Assembly: GCA_030832645.1 (NCBI GenBank)
Contig: JAURIR010000015.1
Location: 1 to 34,120, forward strand
Source: Chitinophagales bacterium
Lineage (GTDB): Bacteria; Bacteroidota; Bacteroidia; Chitinophagales; Chitinophagaceae
Length of the DNA stretch: 34,120 bases
Reading direction: 5' to 3'
The notes under the pieces were generated by a model. It did not search any database. It was not told the origin of the DNA and was given only the letters and a program-made list of their open reading frames with translations. A program made the translations under genes and the position numbers. Below are positions 23,739 to 31,934 of the stretch, in pieces; position 1 is the first letter of the stretch, and the number at the start of each line of letters is the position of its first letter.

Positions 23739-25201
23739 AAAACACAGCATTGCTTCTTTTTTTCTTGGTACGCTTCATCGGATTGTCTGCACAAACTGCA
23801 CCCAAGCCATATGGAGCCTTGCCGAGTGATCGTCAATTAAAATGGCATCAAACAGATGTGTATGGATTGATTCATTTCACGCCAACCACATTTGAAAACA
23901 AGGAGTGGGGATACGGTGATGCCAATCCTGCAATTTTTAATCCAAGTCAGTTTGATGCAGAAAAAATAATTGCTGCATTGAAAGCTGGCGGATTGAAGGG
24001 TGTAATATTAGTTACAAAACATCACGATGGATTTGCACTTTGGCCAACGAAAACTACTACTTATAATATTTCACAGTCGCCCTTTCGAAACGGGAAAGGC
24101 GATTTAGTGAAGGAAATTGAACAGGCCTGCAGAAAACTAGGAATGAAATTTGGTGTGTATTGTTCTCCATGGGATCGTAACAATCCCAGATACGGGACCG
24201 ATGCCTATGTACAAGACTATCGAAATCAATTGAAAGAGCTCTATTCCAATTATGGAGAACTTTTTATGTCTTGGCACGATGGAGCAAATGGTGGTGATGG
24301 ATATTATGGGGGTGCAAAAACTACTAAAAAAATTGATCGTTCAACGTATTATGGTTGGGATACTACATGGGCAATAACAAGAACAATGCAGCCCAATGCA
24401 ACTATTTTTAGCGACATTGGATGGGATGTTCGATGGGTTGGAAACGAACGAGGATTTGCAGCAGAAACTTCATGGGCTACTTTTACTCCTGTTCCAGTTG
24501 AAGGAATGAGTAAAACAGTACCTGGACAACTTGACGATAAGCAAAATCCATTTGGAACAAGAAATGGAAAAAATTGGGTTCCAGCTGAGTGCGATGTGCC
24601 TTTACGAAAAGGATGGTTCTATCATCCAGAAGAAAAAGACAAAGTGAAATCTCCCGCACAACTATTTGATCTTTATTTAAAAAGTGTTGGAAGGGGAGCT
24701 GCTCTTGATTTGGGAATTGCTCCTGATACCCGTGGATTACTTGCAGACGAAGATGTAAAATCTTTGGAGGGGTTTGGTAAGCTCATTCGAGAGTCTTTTA
24801 AAAATAATTTAGCACATTCGGCTTCTATTTCATCTGCTGATACTAGAGGTAAAAACTTCAATACTACATTATTAAAAGACGACAATCTCAATACGTATTG
24901 GTCGTCTAAAGACGAGGCGCATACTCCTACATTAGAATTTACTTGGAAGAACGAGGTTGAGTTTGATTTGATCCGACTGCGTGAATTCATTCCTTTGGGT
25001 CAACGGATTGAATCCTTCGATGTAGAAATATTGGAAAATAAGGAATGGAAAAAAATTGCATCTGCAACCTCCATCGGTGCCTGCAGAATCATTTATCTTG
25101 AAAAACCCGTTAAGACACAAGGAGTAAGAGTGAAAGTGAACACTTCACCAGTTTGTGTAACTTTCAGTGAAATTGGTTTTTATAAAAAGTCGGATCTATA
25201 A
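23735..25201 (+). CDS. Secreted alpha-L-fucosidase, GH29 with C-terminal F5/8-type domain (copy 2)
   Basis: A 488-residue protein with a signal peptide ending LSAQ. The catalytic barrel (about 25-345) carries VYGLIHFTPTTFENKEWGYGD, VTKHHDGFALWPTKTTTYNIS, FGVYCSPWDRNNP and SWHDGANGGDGYYGG, where Asp182 is the likely nucleophile. The DGANG context and the F5/8 type C (CBM32-like) domain in the last 130 residues (LKDDNLNTYWSS, VRVKVNTSPVCVTFSEIGFY) point to the GH29-B group, which prefers alpha-1,3/1,4-linked fucose in branched glycans. His replaces the aromatic Phe usually preceding that Asp. It is coupled to the FAH gene upstream and lies 18 bases before the third fucosidase gene. Confidence 0.93.
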   Translation: MKNTALLLFFLVRFIGLSAQTAPKPYGALPSDRQLKWHQTDVYGLIHFTPTTFENKEWGYGDANPAIFNPSQFDAEKIIAALKAGGLKGVILVTKHHDGFALWPTKTTTYNISQSPFRNGKGDLVKEIEQACRKLGMKFGVYCSPWDRNNPRYGTDAYVQDYRNQLKELYSNYGELFMSWHDGANGGDGYYGGAKTTKKIDRSTYYGWDTTWAITRTMQPNATIFSDIGWDVRWVGNERGFAAETSWATFTPVPVEGMSKTVPGQLDDKQNPFGTRNGKNWVPAECDVPLRKGWFYHPEEKDKVKSPAQLFDLYLKSVGRGAALDLGIAPDTRGLLADEDVKSLEGFGKLIRESFKNNLAHSASISSADTRGKNFNTTLLKDDNLNTYWSSKDEAHTPTLEFTWKNEVEFDLIRLREFIPLGQRIESFDVEILENKEWKKIASATSIGACRIIYLEKPVKTQGVRVKVNTSPVCVTFSEIGFYKKSDL

Positions 25202-25219
25202 ACACATAAACTTGCCAAT

Positions 25220-26572
25220 ATGAAATCTCTCTTTTCAATTTTATTCTCACTATTATTTTTAGTGTCTACTGCCCAAAAAAACTATTTAAAAGAATCCAAA
25301 CAGGATAAAGATGCCCGCATGGAATGGTGGCGCGACGCTACTTTCGGGATGTTTATCCATTGGGGTGCCTATGCCGTTCCCGCCGGCTCATACAATGGCA
25401 AAGAGTACGGTAGAATTGGGGAATGGATTATGCATTCTGCAAATATTCCTGTACCAGAGTATGAAAAATTCGTACAACAATTCAATCCTACACAATTCAA
25501 TGCAAAAGAATGGGCTTCGATCGCAAAAAAAGCGGGGATTAAATACATTGTAATCACTTCCAAACACCACGATGGATTTTGTATTTGGGATAGCAAGGTG
25601 ACCAATTATGATATCATGGATGCTGCCCCTTTTAAAAGAGATATTTTAAAGGAGCTCAGTGATGCTTGCAAGGAAGCGGGTATAAAAATGTGTTTCTACC
25701 ATTCGATCATGGACTGGCATCAACCGGATGCAGAGAGTAAAAAAGATTACGCACATCAGCAAACTGCAAATCCTAATTGGGCAAAATACCGCGAAGAATA
25801 CCTTAAGCCACAGTTGAAGGAATTGATTGAAAAATACGATCCTGCTGTTTTGTGGTTTGATGGGGAGTGGATTCCTGAATGGACCGAAGATCAAGGGAAA
25901 GATTTATATAATTATTTGAGAAACCTCAAACCGGATTTAATCATCAACAACAGAGTAGGAAAGGGCAGGTCTGGTATGCAAGGGATGAATAAGTACAATG
26001 ATGCTGCAGGAGATTTTGGTACACCAGAGCAGGAAATTTTGGAAGGAACATCCGATGCAGACTGGGAAAGTTGTATGACGATGAACGATACCTGGGGCTT
26101 CAAGAAAAATGATAATAATTGGAAGTCGAGTGAAACCTTGATTCATAATTTGATCGATATCGCAGCCAAAGGCGGTAATTATTTATTGAATGTTGGTCCT
26201 ACTGCTGAGGGACTCATACCTGCAGCATCTGTTGACAGATTGAAAGACATGGGCTACTGGCTAAAATTAAATGGGGAGGCCATTTATGCTACAGGAAGTT
26301 TGAAAAAATACAAGGAGGGCGATAACATCAAGTATACTGTCAGTAAGGATGGGAAGTATGTTTATGCTATCGTTACCAAAAAAACCGATCAACCCGTTGT
26401 AATTAAAAACATTGAAGTGAAGCCAGGAACCAAAATAAAAATGCTCGGGGTAAAGAAGCCTATCACACATGAGCACGATGCCAAAGCAGGTACCCTGACA
26501 TTGAATTGGCCCAAGGCTTTGCCATGTGAACATGCATGGGTATTTAGGATCGAGGGGACTTCTAAAAATTAA
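25220..26572 (+). CDS. Secreted alpha-L-fucosidase, GH29 (copy 3)
   Basis: A 450-residue glycosidase with a signal peptide ending VSTAQ (about residue 19). GH29 blocks: WWRDATFGMFIHWGAYAVPAG, ITSKHHDGFCIWDSKVTNYD, FYHSIMDWHQPD, YDPAVLWFDGEWIPEW with probable nucleophile Asp214, NNRVGKGRSGMQG and KGGNYLLNVGPTAEGLIP. The C-terminal 110 residues form a beta-rich domain without an F5/8 signature. It resembles copy 1 in architecture (GH29-A type) but differs widely in sequence, so the three genes are not recent duplicates. It is the last gene of the plus-strand fucose operon and is followed by a tRNA gene after 23 bases. Confidence 0.94.
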   Translation: MKSLFSILFSLLFLVSTAQKNYLKESKQDKDARMEWWRDATFGMFIHWGAYAVPAGSYNGKEYGRIGEWIMHSANIPVPEYEKFVQQFNPTQFNAKEWASIAKKAGIKYIVITSKHHDGFCIWDSKVTNYDIMDAAPFKRDILKELSDACKEAGIKMCFYHSIMDWHQPDAESKKDYAHQQTANPNWAKYREEYLKPQLKELIEKYDPAVLWFDGEWIPEWTEDQGKDLYNYLRNLKPDLIINNRVGKGRSGMQGMNKYNDAAGDFGTPEQEILEGTSDADWESCMTMNDTWGFKKNDNNWKSSETLIHNLIDIAAKGGNYLLNVGPTAEGLIPAASVDRLKDMGYWLKLNGEAIYATGSLKKYKEGDNIKYTVSKDGKYVYAIVTKKTDQPVVIKNIEVKPGTKIKMLGVKKPITHEHDAKAGTLTLNWPKALPCEHAWVFRIEGTSKN

Positions 26573-26583
26573 AAAATTTGAGC

Positions 26584-26591
26584 TACATTTG
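26584..26591 (+). promoter_or_regulatory. -7 promoter box for tRNA-Ser
   Basis: TACATTTG matches TAnnTTTG exactly and ends four bases before the mature tRNA. Transcription would start at or within a base or two of the tRNA 5' end. A -33 TTTG at the usual distance is absent. Confidence 0.5.
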
Positions 26592-26595
26592 CGGC

Positions 26596-26680
26596 GGAGA
26601 GATGGCAGAGCGGTCGAATGCGGCGGTCTTGAAAACCGTTGACTGTAACAGGTCCGGGGGTTCGAATCCCTCTCTCTCCG
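26596..26680 (+). tRNA. tRNA-Ser (anticodon UGA)
   Basis: An 85-base class II tRNA. The acceptor stem GGAGAGA pairs with TCTCTCC (26673-26679), with discriminator G at 26680. The anticodon stem GCGGT/ACCGT holds loop CTTGAAA, giving anticodon TGA at 26630-26632. A long variable arm precedes the T arm, whose loop reads TTCGAAT. CCA is not encoded and must be added by the CCA-adding enzyme. Confidence 0.97.
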
Positions 26681-26686
26681 CTCGAG

Positions 26687-26711
26687 AAAACCCCGTATAG
26701 CGGGGTTTTTT
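26687..26711 (+). terminator. Intrinsic terminator after tRNA-Ser
   Basis: Stem CCCCG/CGGGG with loop TATAG, extended by flanking AAAA/TTTT pairing and followed by a T run, begins six bases after the tRNA. The ABC transporter ATG comes only five bases after the T run. Confidence 0.92.
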
Positions 26712-26716
26712 AGTTT

Positions 26717-28546
26717 ATGAAACATTTAAAACATTTAAATAAATATTTCTGGAAGTACCGATGGAGATTCTTTCTCGGAATCTTCTTCATCATGCTTTCC
26801 AATTATTTTGGCATTCTTGCACCGCAGTTAACGGGTTTTGTGGTGGATGAAGTGCAAAAAGCTATTCAACCTTCATCAGTAAGTGACACGAAAGTGTTTT
26901 TTGATCCTTTGGTATTGAAAGTTACCGAATGGATAAAATCAAGAAAATTTCAATTCAGCACCCTCGTATTCAGTTGCGGATTATTCCTACTTGCTTTTGC
27001 CTTATTAAGAGGATTTTTTATGTTTTTGATGCGTCAGACAATCATTGTAATGAGCAGACACATCGAGTACGATCAAAAAAATGAAGTGTACAATCATTAT
27101 CAACAACTTGACACACTTTTTTATAAAATGCATAGCACTGGAGATCTGATGAGCAGGATGTCGGAGGATGTATCAAGGGTTAGGATGTATACAGGACCGG
27201 CATTGATGTATTTAGTGAATTTGAGTGTGTTAATCAGCTTTAGTCTTTTTTACATGTTCAACAAAGATCCATTGCTTTCTGCTTATGTTCTTGCCCCCTT
27301 GCCATTCCTTGCAGTTGCGATGTATTTTGTAAATGCGTATATCATAAAAAAAAGCGAACGCATTCAGGCACAGTTGAGCGATCTTACCACAATTGCACAA
27401 GAGTCATACTCGGGCATACGAGTGATCAAGTCTTTTTTTCAGGAAAAAAATACATGGGAGCACTTCAACCAACAAAGCGAAGAGTATAGAAAAAGTGGAT
27501 TGGCTCTTTCCACTGTTGAGTCTATTTATTTTCCAGCAATCGGTTTATTAATTGGATTGAGCACTGTGTTAACGATTTATATTGGAAGCATCTACCAATT
27601 GGATCATACCATCAGTTCGGGTACCATCGCTGAATTTGTAGTGTATATCAATATGCTTACTTTTCCTGTGTCAGCTATTGGTTGGGTGGTTTCCAATATA
27701 CAGCGAGCAGCTGCTTCTCAAAAAAGACTGAATGAGTTTCTGCACATTGAGCCCGGCATCAAAGAAATTTCCAATCCTGTTCCAATCCAAACGATCAACA
27801 GTATTGAATTCAAACATGTTGATTTTACTTTTTCCCATACTGGGATTCATGCAGTCAAAGATTTCAATCTCACGATTCAAAAAGGTCAACGTATTGCAAT
27901 TATCGGTAAAACAGGATGTGGTAAAACCACTCTAGCGCAATTGATATTGAGATTAATGGATATCAATCGGGGAGATCTTCTAATCAATGGAACATCCATT
28001 CAAGAACTTCAACTCCAGCAACTAAGGGCATTGATCAGTTATGTACCGCAGGATGTTTTTCTTTTCAGTGATTCGGTAGAAAATAATATTTCTTTTGGTG
28101 CTGATGAGATGGATGAAAATTCAATTCTGAAAGCTGCAAAAACTGCAGTGGTTGACAAAGAGATTGACAAACTATCGGAAGGGTACAAGACAAAAATAGG
28201 TGAGAGGGGTGTAACCTTATCTGGAGGACAAAAACAGCGAATATCCATCGCACGTGCTGTAGCTACGAATGCAGATTTACTGATTTTTGATGATTGTTTG
28301 AGTGCAGTCGATACCAGAACCGAGCATGCAATTGCAGAAAACCTGGAAGAATACTTAAAAGAAAAAACGGCCATCATTATTACCCATCGAATATTCAATT
28401 CCATCCATTTTGATAAGATAGTTGTGATGCAAGAAGGAAGAATAATTCAGGAGGGTACTCACGAGGCATTGATTTCTGTTGAGGGGTATTACCGCGACCT
28501 CTTTCACCTCCAGCAAAACTCTGCCAGCAGCTTACAAGAAAATTAA
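26717..28546 (+). CDS. ABC exporter half-transporter (MdlA-like, fused TM and ATPase domains)
   Basis: A 609-residue type IV ABC exporter subunit. Six membrane helices span about residues 15-340, with the coupling segment GIRVIKSFFQE. The ATPase follows: Walker A IGKTGCGKTT (about 396), Q-loop SYVPQDVF, signature LSGGQKQR (about 500), Walker B LLIFDDCLSAVD (about 520) and switch His in ITHRI. The residue after the Walker B Asp is Asp, not the catalytic Glu. The same DDxLSAVD form occurs in MdlA and other degenerate-site subunits of heterodimeric exporters, so a partner with a consensus site is expected, but none is adjacent. The substrate is unknown; lipids or drugs are usual for the group. 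The start codon sits directly behind the tRNA terminator. Confidence 0.92.
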   Translation: MKHLKHLNKYFWKYRWRFFLGIFFIMLSNYFGILAPQLTGFVVDEVQKAIQPSSVSDTKVFFDPLVLKVTEWIKSRKFQFSTLVFSCGLFLLAFALLRGFFMFLMRQTIIVMSRHIEYDQKNEVYNHYQQLDTLFYKMHSTGDLMSRMSEDVSRVRMYTGPALMYLVNLSVLISFSLFYMFNKDPLLSAYVLAPLPFLAVAMYFVNAYIIKKSERIQAQLSDLTTIAQESYSGIRVIKSFFQEKNTWEHFNQQSEEYRKSGLALSTVESIYFPAIGLLIGLSTVLTIYIGSIYQLDHTISSGTIAEFVVYINMLTFPVSAIGWVVSNIQRAAASQKRLNEFLHIEPGIKEISNPVPIQTINSIEFKHVDFTFSHTGIHAVKDFNLTIQKGQRIAIIGKTGCGKTTLAQLILRLMDINRGDLLINGTSIQELQLQQLRALISYVPQDVFLFSDSVENNISFGADEMDENSILKAAKTAVVDKEIDKLSEGYKTKIGERGVTLSGGQKQRISIARAVATNADLLIFDDCLSAVDTRTEHAIAENLEEYLKEKTAIIITHRIFNSIHFDKIVVMQEGRIIQEGTHEALISVEGYYRDLFHLQQNSASSLQEN

Positions 28547-28563
28547 TTTTTCAAGGTTATTTT

Positions 28564-28586
28564 GTCGATTTTTCAAAAAAATCAAC
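28564..28586 (+). other. A/T-rich hairpin after the ABC exporter gene
   Basis: GTCGATTTTT (28564-28573) can pair with AAAAATCAAC (28577-28586), with one mismatch and a 3-base loop, 17 bases after the exporter stop. It may be a weak terminator, although no solid T run follows. It lies immediately before the DUF3276 promoter. Confidence 0.35.
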
Positions 28587-28591
28587 TAAAT

Positions 28592-28621
28592 TTTGACAAT
28601 TAAAAAACAATTTTATCTTTG
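28592..28621 (+). promoter_or_regulatory. Complete Bacteroidota-type promoter of the DUF3276 gene
   Basis: TTTG at 28592-28595 (-33 box) and TATCTTTG at 28614-28621 (-7 box, consensus TAnnTTTG) are separated by 18 bases, close to the expected spacing. The start of transcription should fall near 28627, leaving a leader of about 33 bases. This is the clearest promoter in the window. Confidence 0.8.
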
Positions 28622-28659
28622 TTTAAGACCAAAAATTAACCAAAACTAAACTTACAATT

Positions 28660-29100
28660 GTGGCGTACGACAACAACGAAAAGAAAATGGACAGTGTGTA
28701 CAGCAAGAGAATCAGAGCTGGAAAAAGAAGGACTTATTTTTTTGATGTAAGAACTACCAGAGGAAACGACTATTACCTCACCATCACAGAAAGCAGAAAA
28801 AGATTCAACGACGATGGTTACGACAGACATAAAATCTTCCTTTACAAAGAAGATTTCAATAAATTTTTAAAAGCATTGAACGAGGCAGTTGATCACGTAA
28901 AAACTGAATTAATGCCTGATTTTGATTTCGATGCCTTCAACCACGAATACGACGAAGAAAATGGTGAAAGCGGTGCTTCTTTTGAGCCCTCTTCTAGTTC
29001 ATCAACTCCTTCAACTGAAGCACCCGCTGCTCCTAAGCAAGAAAGCGAAGACCTTTCTCAGGGAGACAACGGCGCTGGTGAGCAGGTTGACAAGTGGTAA
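28660..29100 (+). CDS. DUF3276 / PUR-family nucleic-acid-binding protein
   Basis: A 146-residue protein of the DUF3276 family, the bacterial relatives of PUR-alpha that bind single-stranded DNA or RNA. The PUR-like repeat covers about residues 10-87: SVYSKRIRAGKRRTYFFDVR, RGNDYYLTITESRKRF and DRHKIFLYKEDFNKFLKALNEAVDHV. After it comes an acidic, Ser/Pro/Glu-rich disordered tail. Translation probably starts at the GTG at 28660 (AYDNNEKK follows); the ATG at 28687 is an alternative that would trim nine residues. Preceded by the window's best promoter, it is likely well expressed as a single gene. It is convergent with pgi, with three bases between the stops. The molecular target is unknown. Confidence 0.88.
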   Translation: MAYDNNEKKMDSVYSKRIRAGKRRTYFFDVRTTRGNDYYLTITESRKRFNDDGYDRHKIFLYKEDFNKFLKALNEAVDHVKTELMPDFDFDAFNHEYDEENGESGASFEPSSSSSTPSTEAPAAPKQESEDLSQGDNGAGEQVDKW

Positions 29101-29103
29101 TTC

Positions 29104-30753
29104 TTACACTCTCCACTTTTTGTAAGTATTGATCAACCCATTGGTTGAACTATCATGTGTTTGAACAAGCTCTTTATTGTTCAGCTCCGGCAATATCTTA
29201 TTGGCCAACTGTTTGCCCAATTCAACGCCCCATTGGTCAAAGCTGTAAATATTCCAAATCACTCCTTGCGTAAATATTTTGTGCTCGTATGCAGCAATCA
29301 GCATCCCAAGTGTATGAGGATCAATCTTTTTAACCATGATTGAGTTGGTGGGTTTGTTTCCTTGAAAAACTTTAAATGGAACCAAAGCCTTTCTTTTCTC
29401 CTCTGATAAAGATGCCATCTCTGCATTGGCCTCCTCTTTAGTTTTCCCGTTCATCAACGCCTCGGTTTGTGCAAAGAAGTTAGACAACAGTTTAGGGTGA
29501 TGATCTCCCAAAGGATTCTGTGAAACCGCAGGTGCAATAAAATCTGATGGAATCAGTAAAGTTCCCTGGTGAATCAATTGATAGAATGCGTGCTGTCCGT
29601 TAGTACCAGGTTCGCCCCAAATAACGGGACCAGAAGAATACGTTAAATCCTTACCATTTCTGTCAACGCTCTTCCCGTTACTTTCCATATTTCCCTGCTG
29701 GAAATATGCTGCAAAGCGATGGAGGTACTGGTCATAGGGTAGAATAGCTTCAGATTGTGCGCCAAAAAAGTTAACATACCAAATACCCAAGAGCGCCATC
29801 ACAACAGGAATATTGGATTGGAATGTTTGCCGACGAAAATGGTTATCCATTTCATGGGCTCCCTTCAATAATTCTTCAAAACGTTCATAGCCGATCGTTA
29901 GGGCAATGGACAATCCAATAGCACTCCAGAGGCTGTATCGTCCTCCCACCCAGTCCCAAAACTCAAACATATTCTCTTTGGCAATGCCGAAATCTGTTAC
30001 TGCTTTCTCGTTGGTAGATAATGCCACAAAATGCTTAGCAATGTGCTTTTCATCTCCAGCATGTTTCAAAAACCACTCCCTTGCTGTGTGCGCATTCGTC
30101 ATGGTTTCTTGGGTGGTAAATGTCTTAGAAGCAATTAAAAAAATAGTTGAGTCAGCCTCTATAACTTTCAGACATTCAGCAATATGTGTTCCATCAACAT
30201 TGGAAACAAAATGGACTTGAATCCCTTCCACCCAGTATGGTTTTAGGGCTTCGGTAACCATTACTGGACCAAGGTCGCTTCCGCCAATACCTATGTTTAC
30301 GATATGCTTTATTTTCTTGCCGGTGTACCCCTTCCATTCACCTGAATGGACTTGATGGCAAATATTTTTCATTTGGGCCAGTACCGCTTTTACTTTTGGC
30401 ATCACGTCCTCACCCTCGTTCGTTATGGGCTGTTGGGAAAAATTTCGAAGAGCTGTATGCAAAACTGCTCTTCCTTCCGTTTGATTAATTTTTTCTCCCT
30501 GGAACATGGATTCAATGGCATCTTTAAGCCTGCATTCATCTGCCAACTCAAACAGAAGATGCATCGTTTCTTCTTCAATCAGGTTCTTAGAGTAATCAAA
30601 TAACAAATCGTTGTGCTGAATAGAATAGGTTGAAAAACGATCGGCATTTTGCTTGAATAAATCCCTCATGTGCACTTGCTTCATTTTCTCGGCATGGGCA
30701 GACAGCTTTTTCCATGCAGTAGTGCTGGTAGGATCAATTACGGGGAACGACAT
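29104..30753 (-). CDS. pgi: Glucose-6-phosphate isomerase
   Basis: Interconverts glucose-6-phosphate and fructose-6-phosphate in the cytoplasm. The 549-residue length equals that of the E. coli-type enzyme. Motifs: [35 protein letters not shown] (phosphate-binding), [44 protein letters not shown] with the catalytic Glu, [18 protein letters not shown], and [13 protein letters not shown] with the catalytic Lys. The ATG overlaps the stop of the upstream threonine aldolase gene by one base (TAATG), implying coupled translation. Nothing is missing from the active site. Confidence 0.98.
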   Translation of the reverse strand: MSFPVIDPTSTTAWKKLSAHAEKMKQVHMRDLFKQNADRFSTYSIQHNDLLFDYSKNLIEEETMHLLFELADECRLKDAIESMFQGEKINQTEGRAVLHTALRNFSQQPITNEGEDVMPKVKAVLAQMKNICHQVHSGEWKGYTGKKIKHIVNIGIGGSDLGPVMVTEALKPYWVEGIQVHFVSNVDGTHIAECLKVIEADSTIFLIASKTFTTQETMTNAHTAREWFLKHAGDEKHIAKHFVALSTNEKAVTDFGIAKENMFEFWDWVGGRYSLWSAIGLSIALTIGYERFEELLKGAHEMDNHFRRQTFQSNIPVVMALLGIWYVNFFGAQSEAILPYDQYLHRFAAYFQQGNMESNGKSVDRNGKDLTYSSGPVIWGEPGTNGQHAFYQLIHQGTLLIPSDFIAPAVSQNPLGDHHPKLLSNFFAQTEALMNGKTKEEANAEMASLSEEKRKALVPFKVFQGNKPTNSIMVKKIDPHTLGMLIAAYEHKIFTQGVIWNIYSFDQWGVELGKQLANKILPELNNKELVQTHDSSTNGLINTYKKWRV

Positions 30754-31775
30754 TATAAGGAGTTTTTTATTTTTTCAGGAAGTTGTTCAATCATTTCACT
30801 ACTCACATCAAGATGTGTCACCATTCTAAAACGCGTAGGGGAGATGGCGAAGAATAAAACACCTTGTTGTTTCATTTTTTCAATGAAACCTTTGAAGTCG
30901 AATGTTGGTTCACATTCTGCAATCACAATATTGGTTTCTACAGAAAGTATTTCTTTTACGAAAGGTTGTTTTTGTAAAATGCCTTCGATTGATTTGGCAT
31001 TTTGATGATCTGTTTTCAATCGATCAATATGATGCTCTAAGGCGTAAATACCAGCAGCAGCAAGGCTTCCGGCTTGACGCATGCCACCACCAAATGCTTT
31101 TCTGACTCTTCTGGCTTTTTTAATGAAATCTGCATTTCCAATCAACAAACTTCCAACCGGAGCGCCCAATCCTTTGCTTAGGCAAATAGAAATACTGTCA
31201 AAAATCTCTCCGTATTGTTTTGCGTCGTTTCCCTTTGCAACAATTGCATTGAAGAGACGTGCTCCGTCCAGATGATACGACAGGCCAAGTTGTTTGCATG
31301 TTTCACTCATTCCTGCCAAGTCTGCCCATTCGTAGCAGCTGCCCCCACCTCTGTTGGCGGTATTTTCTACCACTACCAGTCGAGAAATGGGTTTGTGAAC
31401 ATCGTCTGGATTGTTGACGGCTCCCTTTATATGATCTTGGTTAATTCTTCCACGATCTCCGTGCAGCAGTCTTACCGAAGCTCCGGCATTGAAGGCGATA
31501 CCACCTCCTTCGTACTGATATACATGCGATAGTTCATCACATATCACCTCGTCTCCCGGGTGAGTATGGCATTTGATGGCAATCTGATTGGTCATGGTAC
31601 CACTTGGACAAAAAATAGCCTTTTCCATTCCAAACATGTTTGCAGCCATTTCCTCCAGTCGATTGATGGTCGGATCTTCACCGAAAACATCGTCTCCAAC
31701 GGGGGCTCTCTGCATTGCTTCCAGCATCCCTTTGGTTGGTTGTGTAACGGTATCTGAGCGTAAGTCGATGTTCAT
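30753..31775 (-). CDS. ltaE: Low-specificity L-threonine aldolase
   Basis: A 340-residue PLP enzyme that splits L-threonine or L-allo-threonine into glycine and acetaldehyde. The N-terminus [21 protein letters not shown] is diagnostic, followed by [49 protein letters not shown] and [10 protein letters not shown]. The PLP lysine is Lys201 in [12 protein letters not shown]. Stereochemical preference cannot be predicted. The gene is first in a two-gene unit with pgi. A TAAATTTG promoter box at 31787-31780 lies so close to the ATG (31775) that the transcript would have almost no leader. Confidence 0.93.
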   Translation of the reverse strand: MNIDLRSDTVTQPTKGMLEAMQRAPVGDDVFGEDPTINRLEEMAANMFGMEKAIFCPSGTMTNQIAIKCHTHPGDEVICDELSHVYQYEGGGIAFNAGASVRLLHGDRGRINQDHIKGAVNNPDDVHKPISRLVVVENTANRGGGSCYEWADLAGMSETCKQLGLSYHLDGARLFNAIVAKGNDAKQYGEIFDSISICLSKGLGAPVGSLLIGNADFIKKARRVRKAFGGGMRQAGSLAAAGIYALEHHIDRLKTDHQNAKSIEGILQKQPFVKEILSVETNIVIAECEPTFDFKGFIEKMKQQGVLFFAISPTRFRMVTHLDVSSEMIEQLPEKIKNSL

Positions 31776-31779
31776 CCAA

Positions 31780-31787
31780 CAAATTTA
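31780..31787 (-). promoter_or_regulatory. -7 box immediately upstream of ltaE
   Basis: On the minus strand this reads TAAATTTG, a perfect TAnnTTTG box, ending only four bases before the ltaE ATG. If it is active, the message would be leaderless or nearly so. It could also be a chance match in A/T-rich DNA. Confidence 0.4.
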
Positions 31788-31873
31788 ACCCATGGACTGC
31801 TGAAAATCCCCCAATTTTTCAACTTTTGATTCACATATTTGCTTGATTTTCATAATTTTTGGTTGTTTTTTCT

Positions 31874-31887
31874 AAAACCACGGTTTT
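31874..31887. repeat. Palindrome upstream of the rpoD -7 box
   Basis: AAAACC (31874-31879), spacer AC, GGTTTT (31882-31887) form a perfect 6-bp-arm palindrome. It overlaps the position where the -33 element of the rpoD promoter should be, so a protein bound here could control rpoD. Confidence 0.4.
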
Positions 31888-31904
31888 ATGTGGAAAAGGA
31901 ATTT

Positions 31905-31912
31905 TAATTTTG
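31905..31912 (+). promoter_or_regulatory. -7 promoter box for rpoD
   Basis: TAATTTTG matches TAnnTTTG exactly and ends 22 bases before the rpoD ATG. The -33 region shows GGTTTTATG rather than TTTG. Confidence 0.6.
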
Positions 31913-31934
31913 CAGTTATCCCCTAAATTCGAAT

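Noticed and set aside
16656-26572. Recent tandem duplication of the fucosidase genes
   Set aside because: The three proteins share only family motifs; their N- and C-terminal parts and nucleophile contexts differ clearly.
26267-26725. Antisense open frame of 152 codons across the third fucosidase end and the tRNA
   Set aside because: It runs through the tRNA gene and its translation has no protein-like features; it is a shadow of the fucosidase gene. Other antisense frames inside dnaE, pgi and rpoD were dismissed for the same reason.
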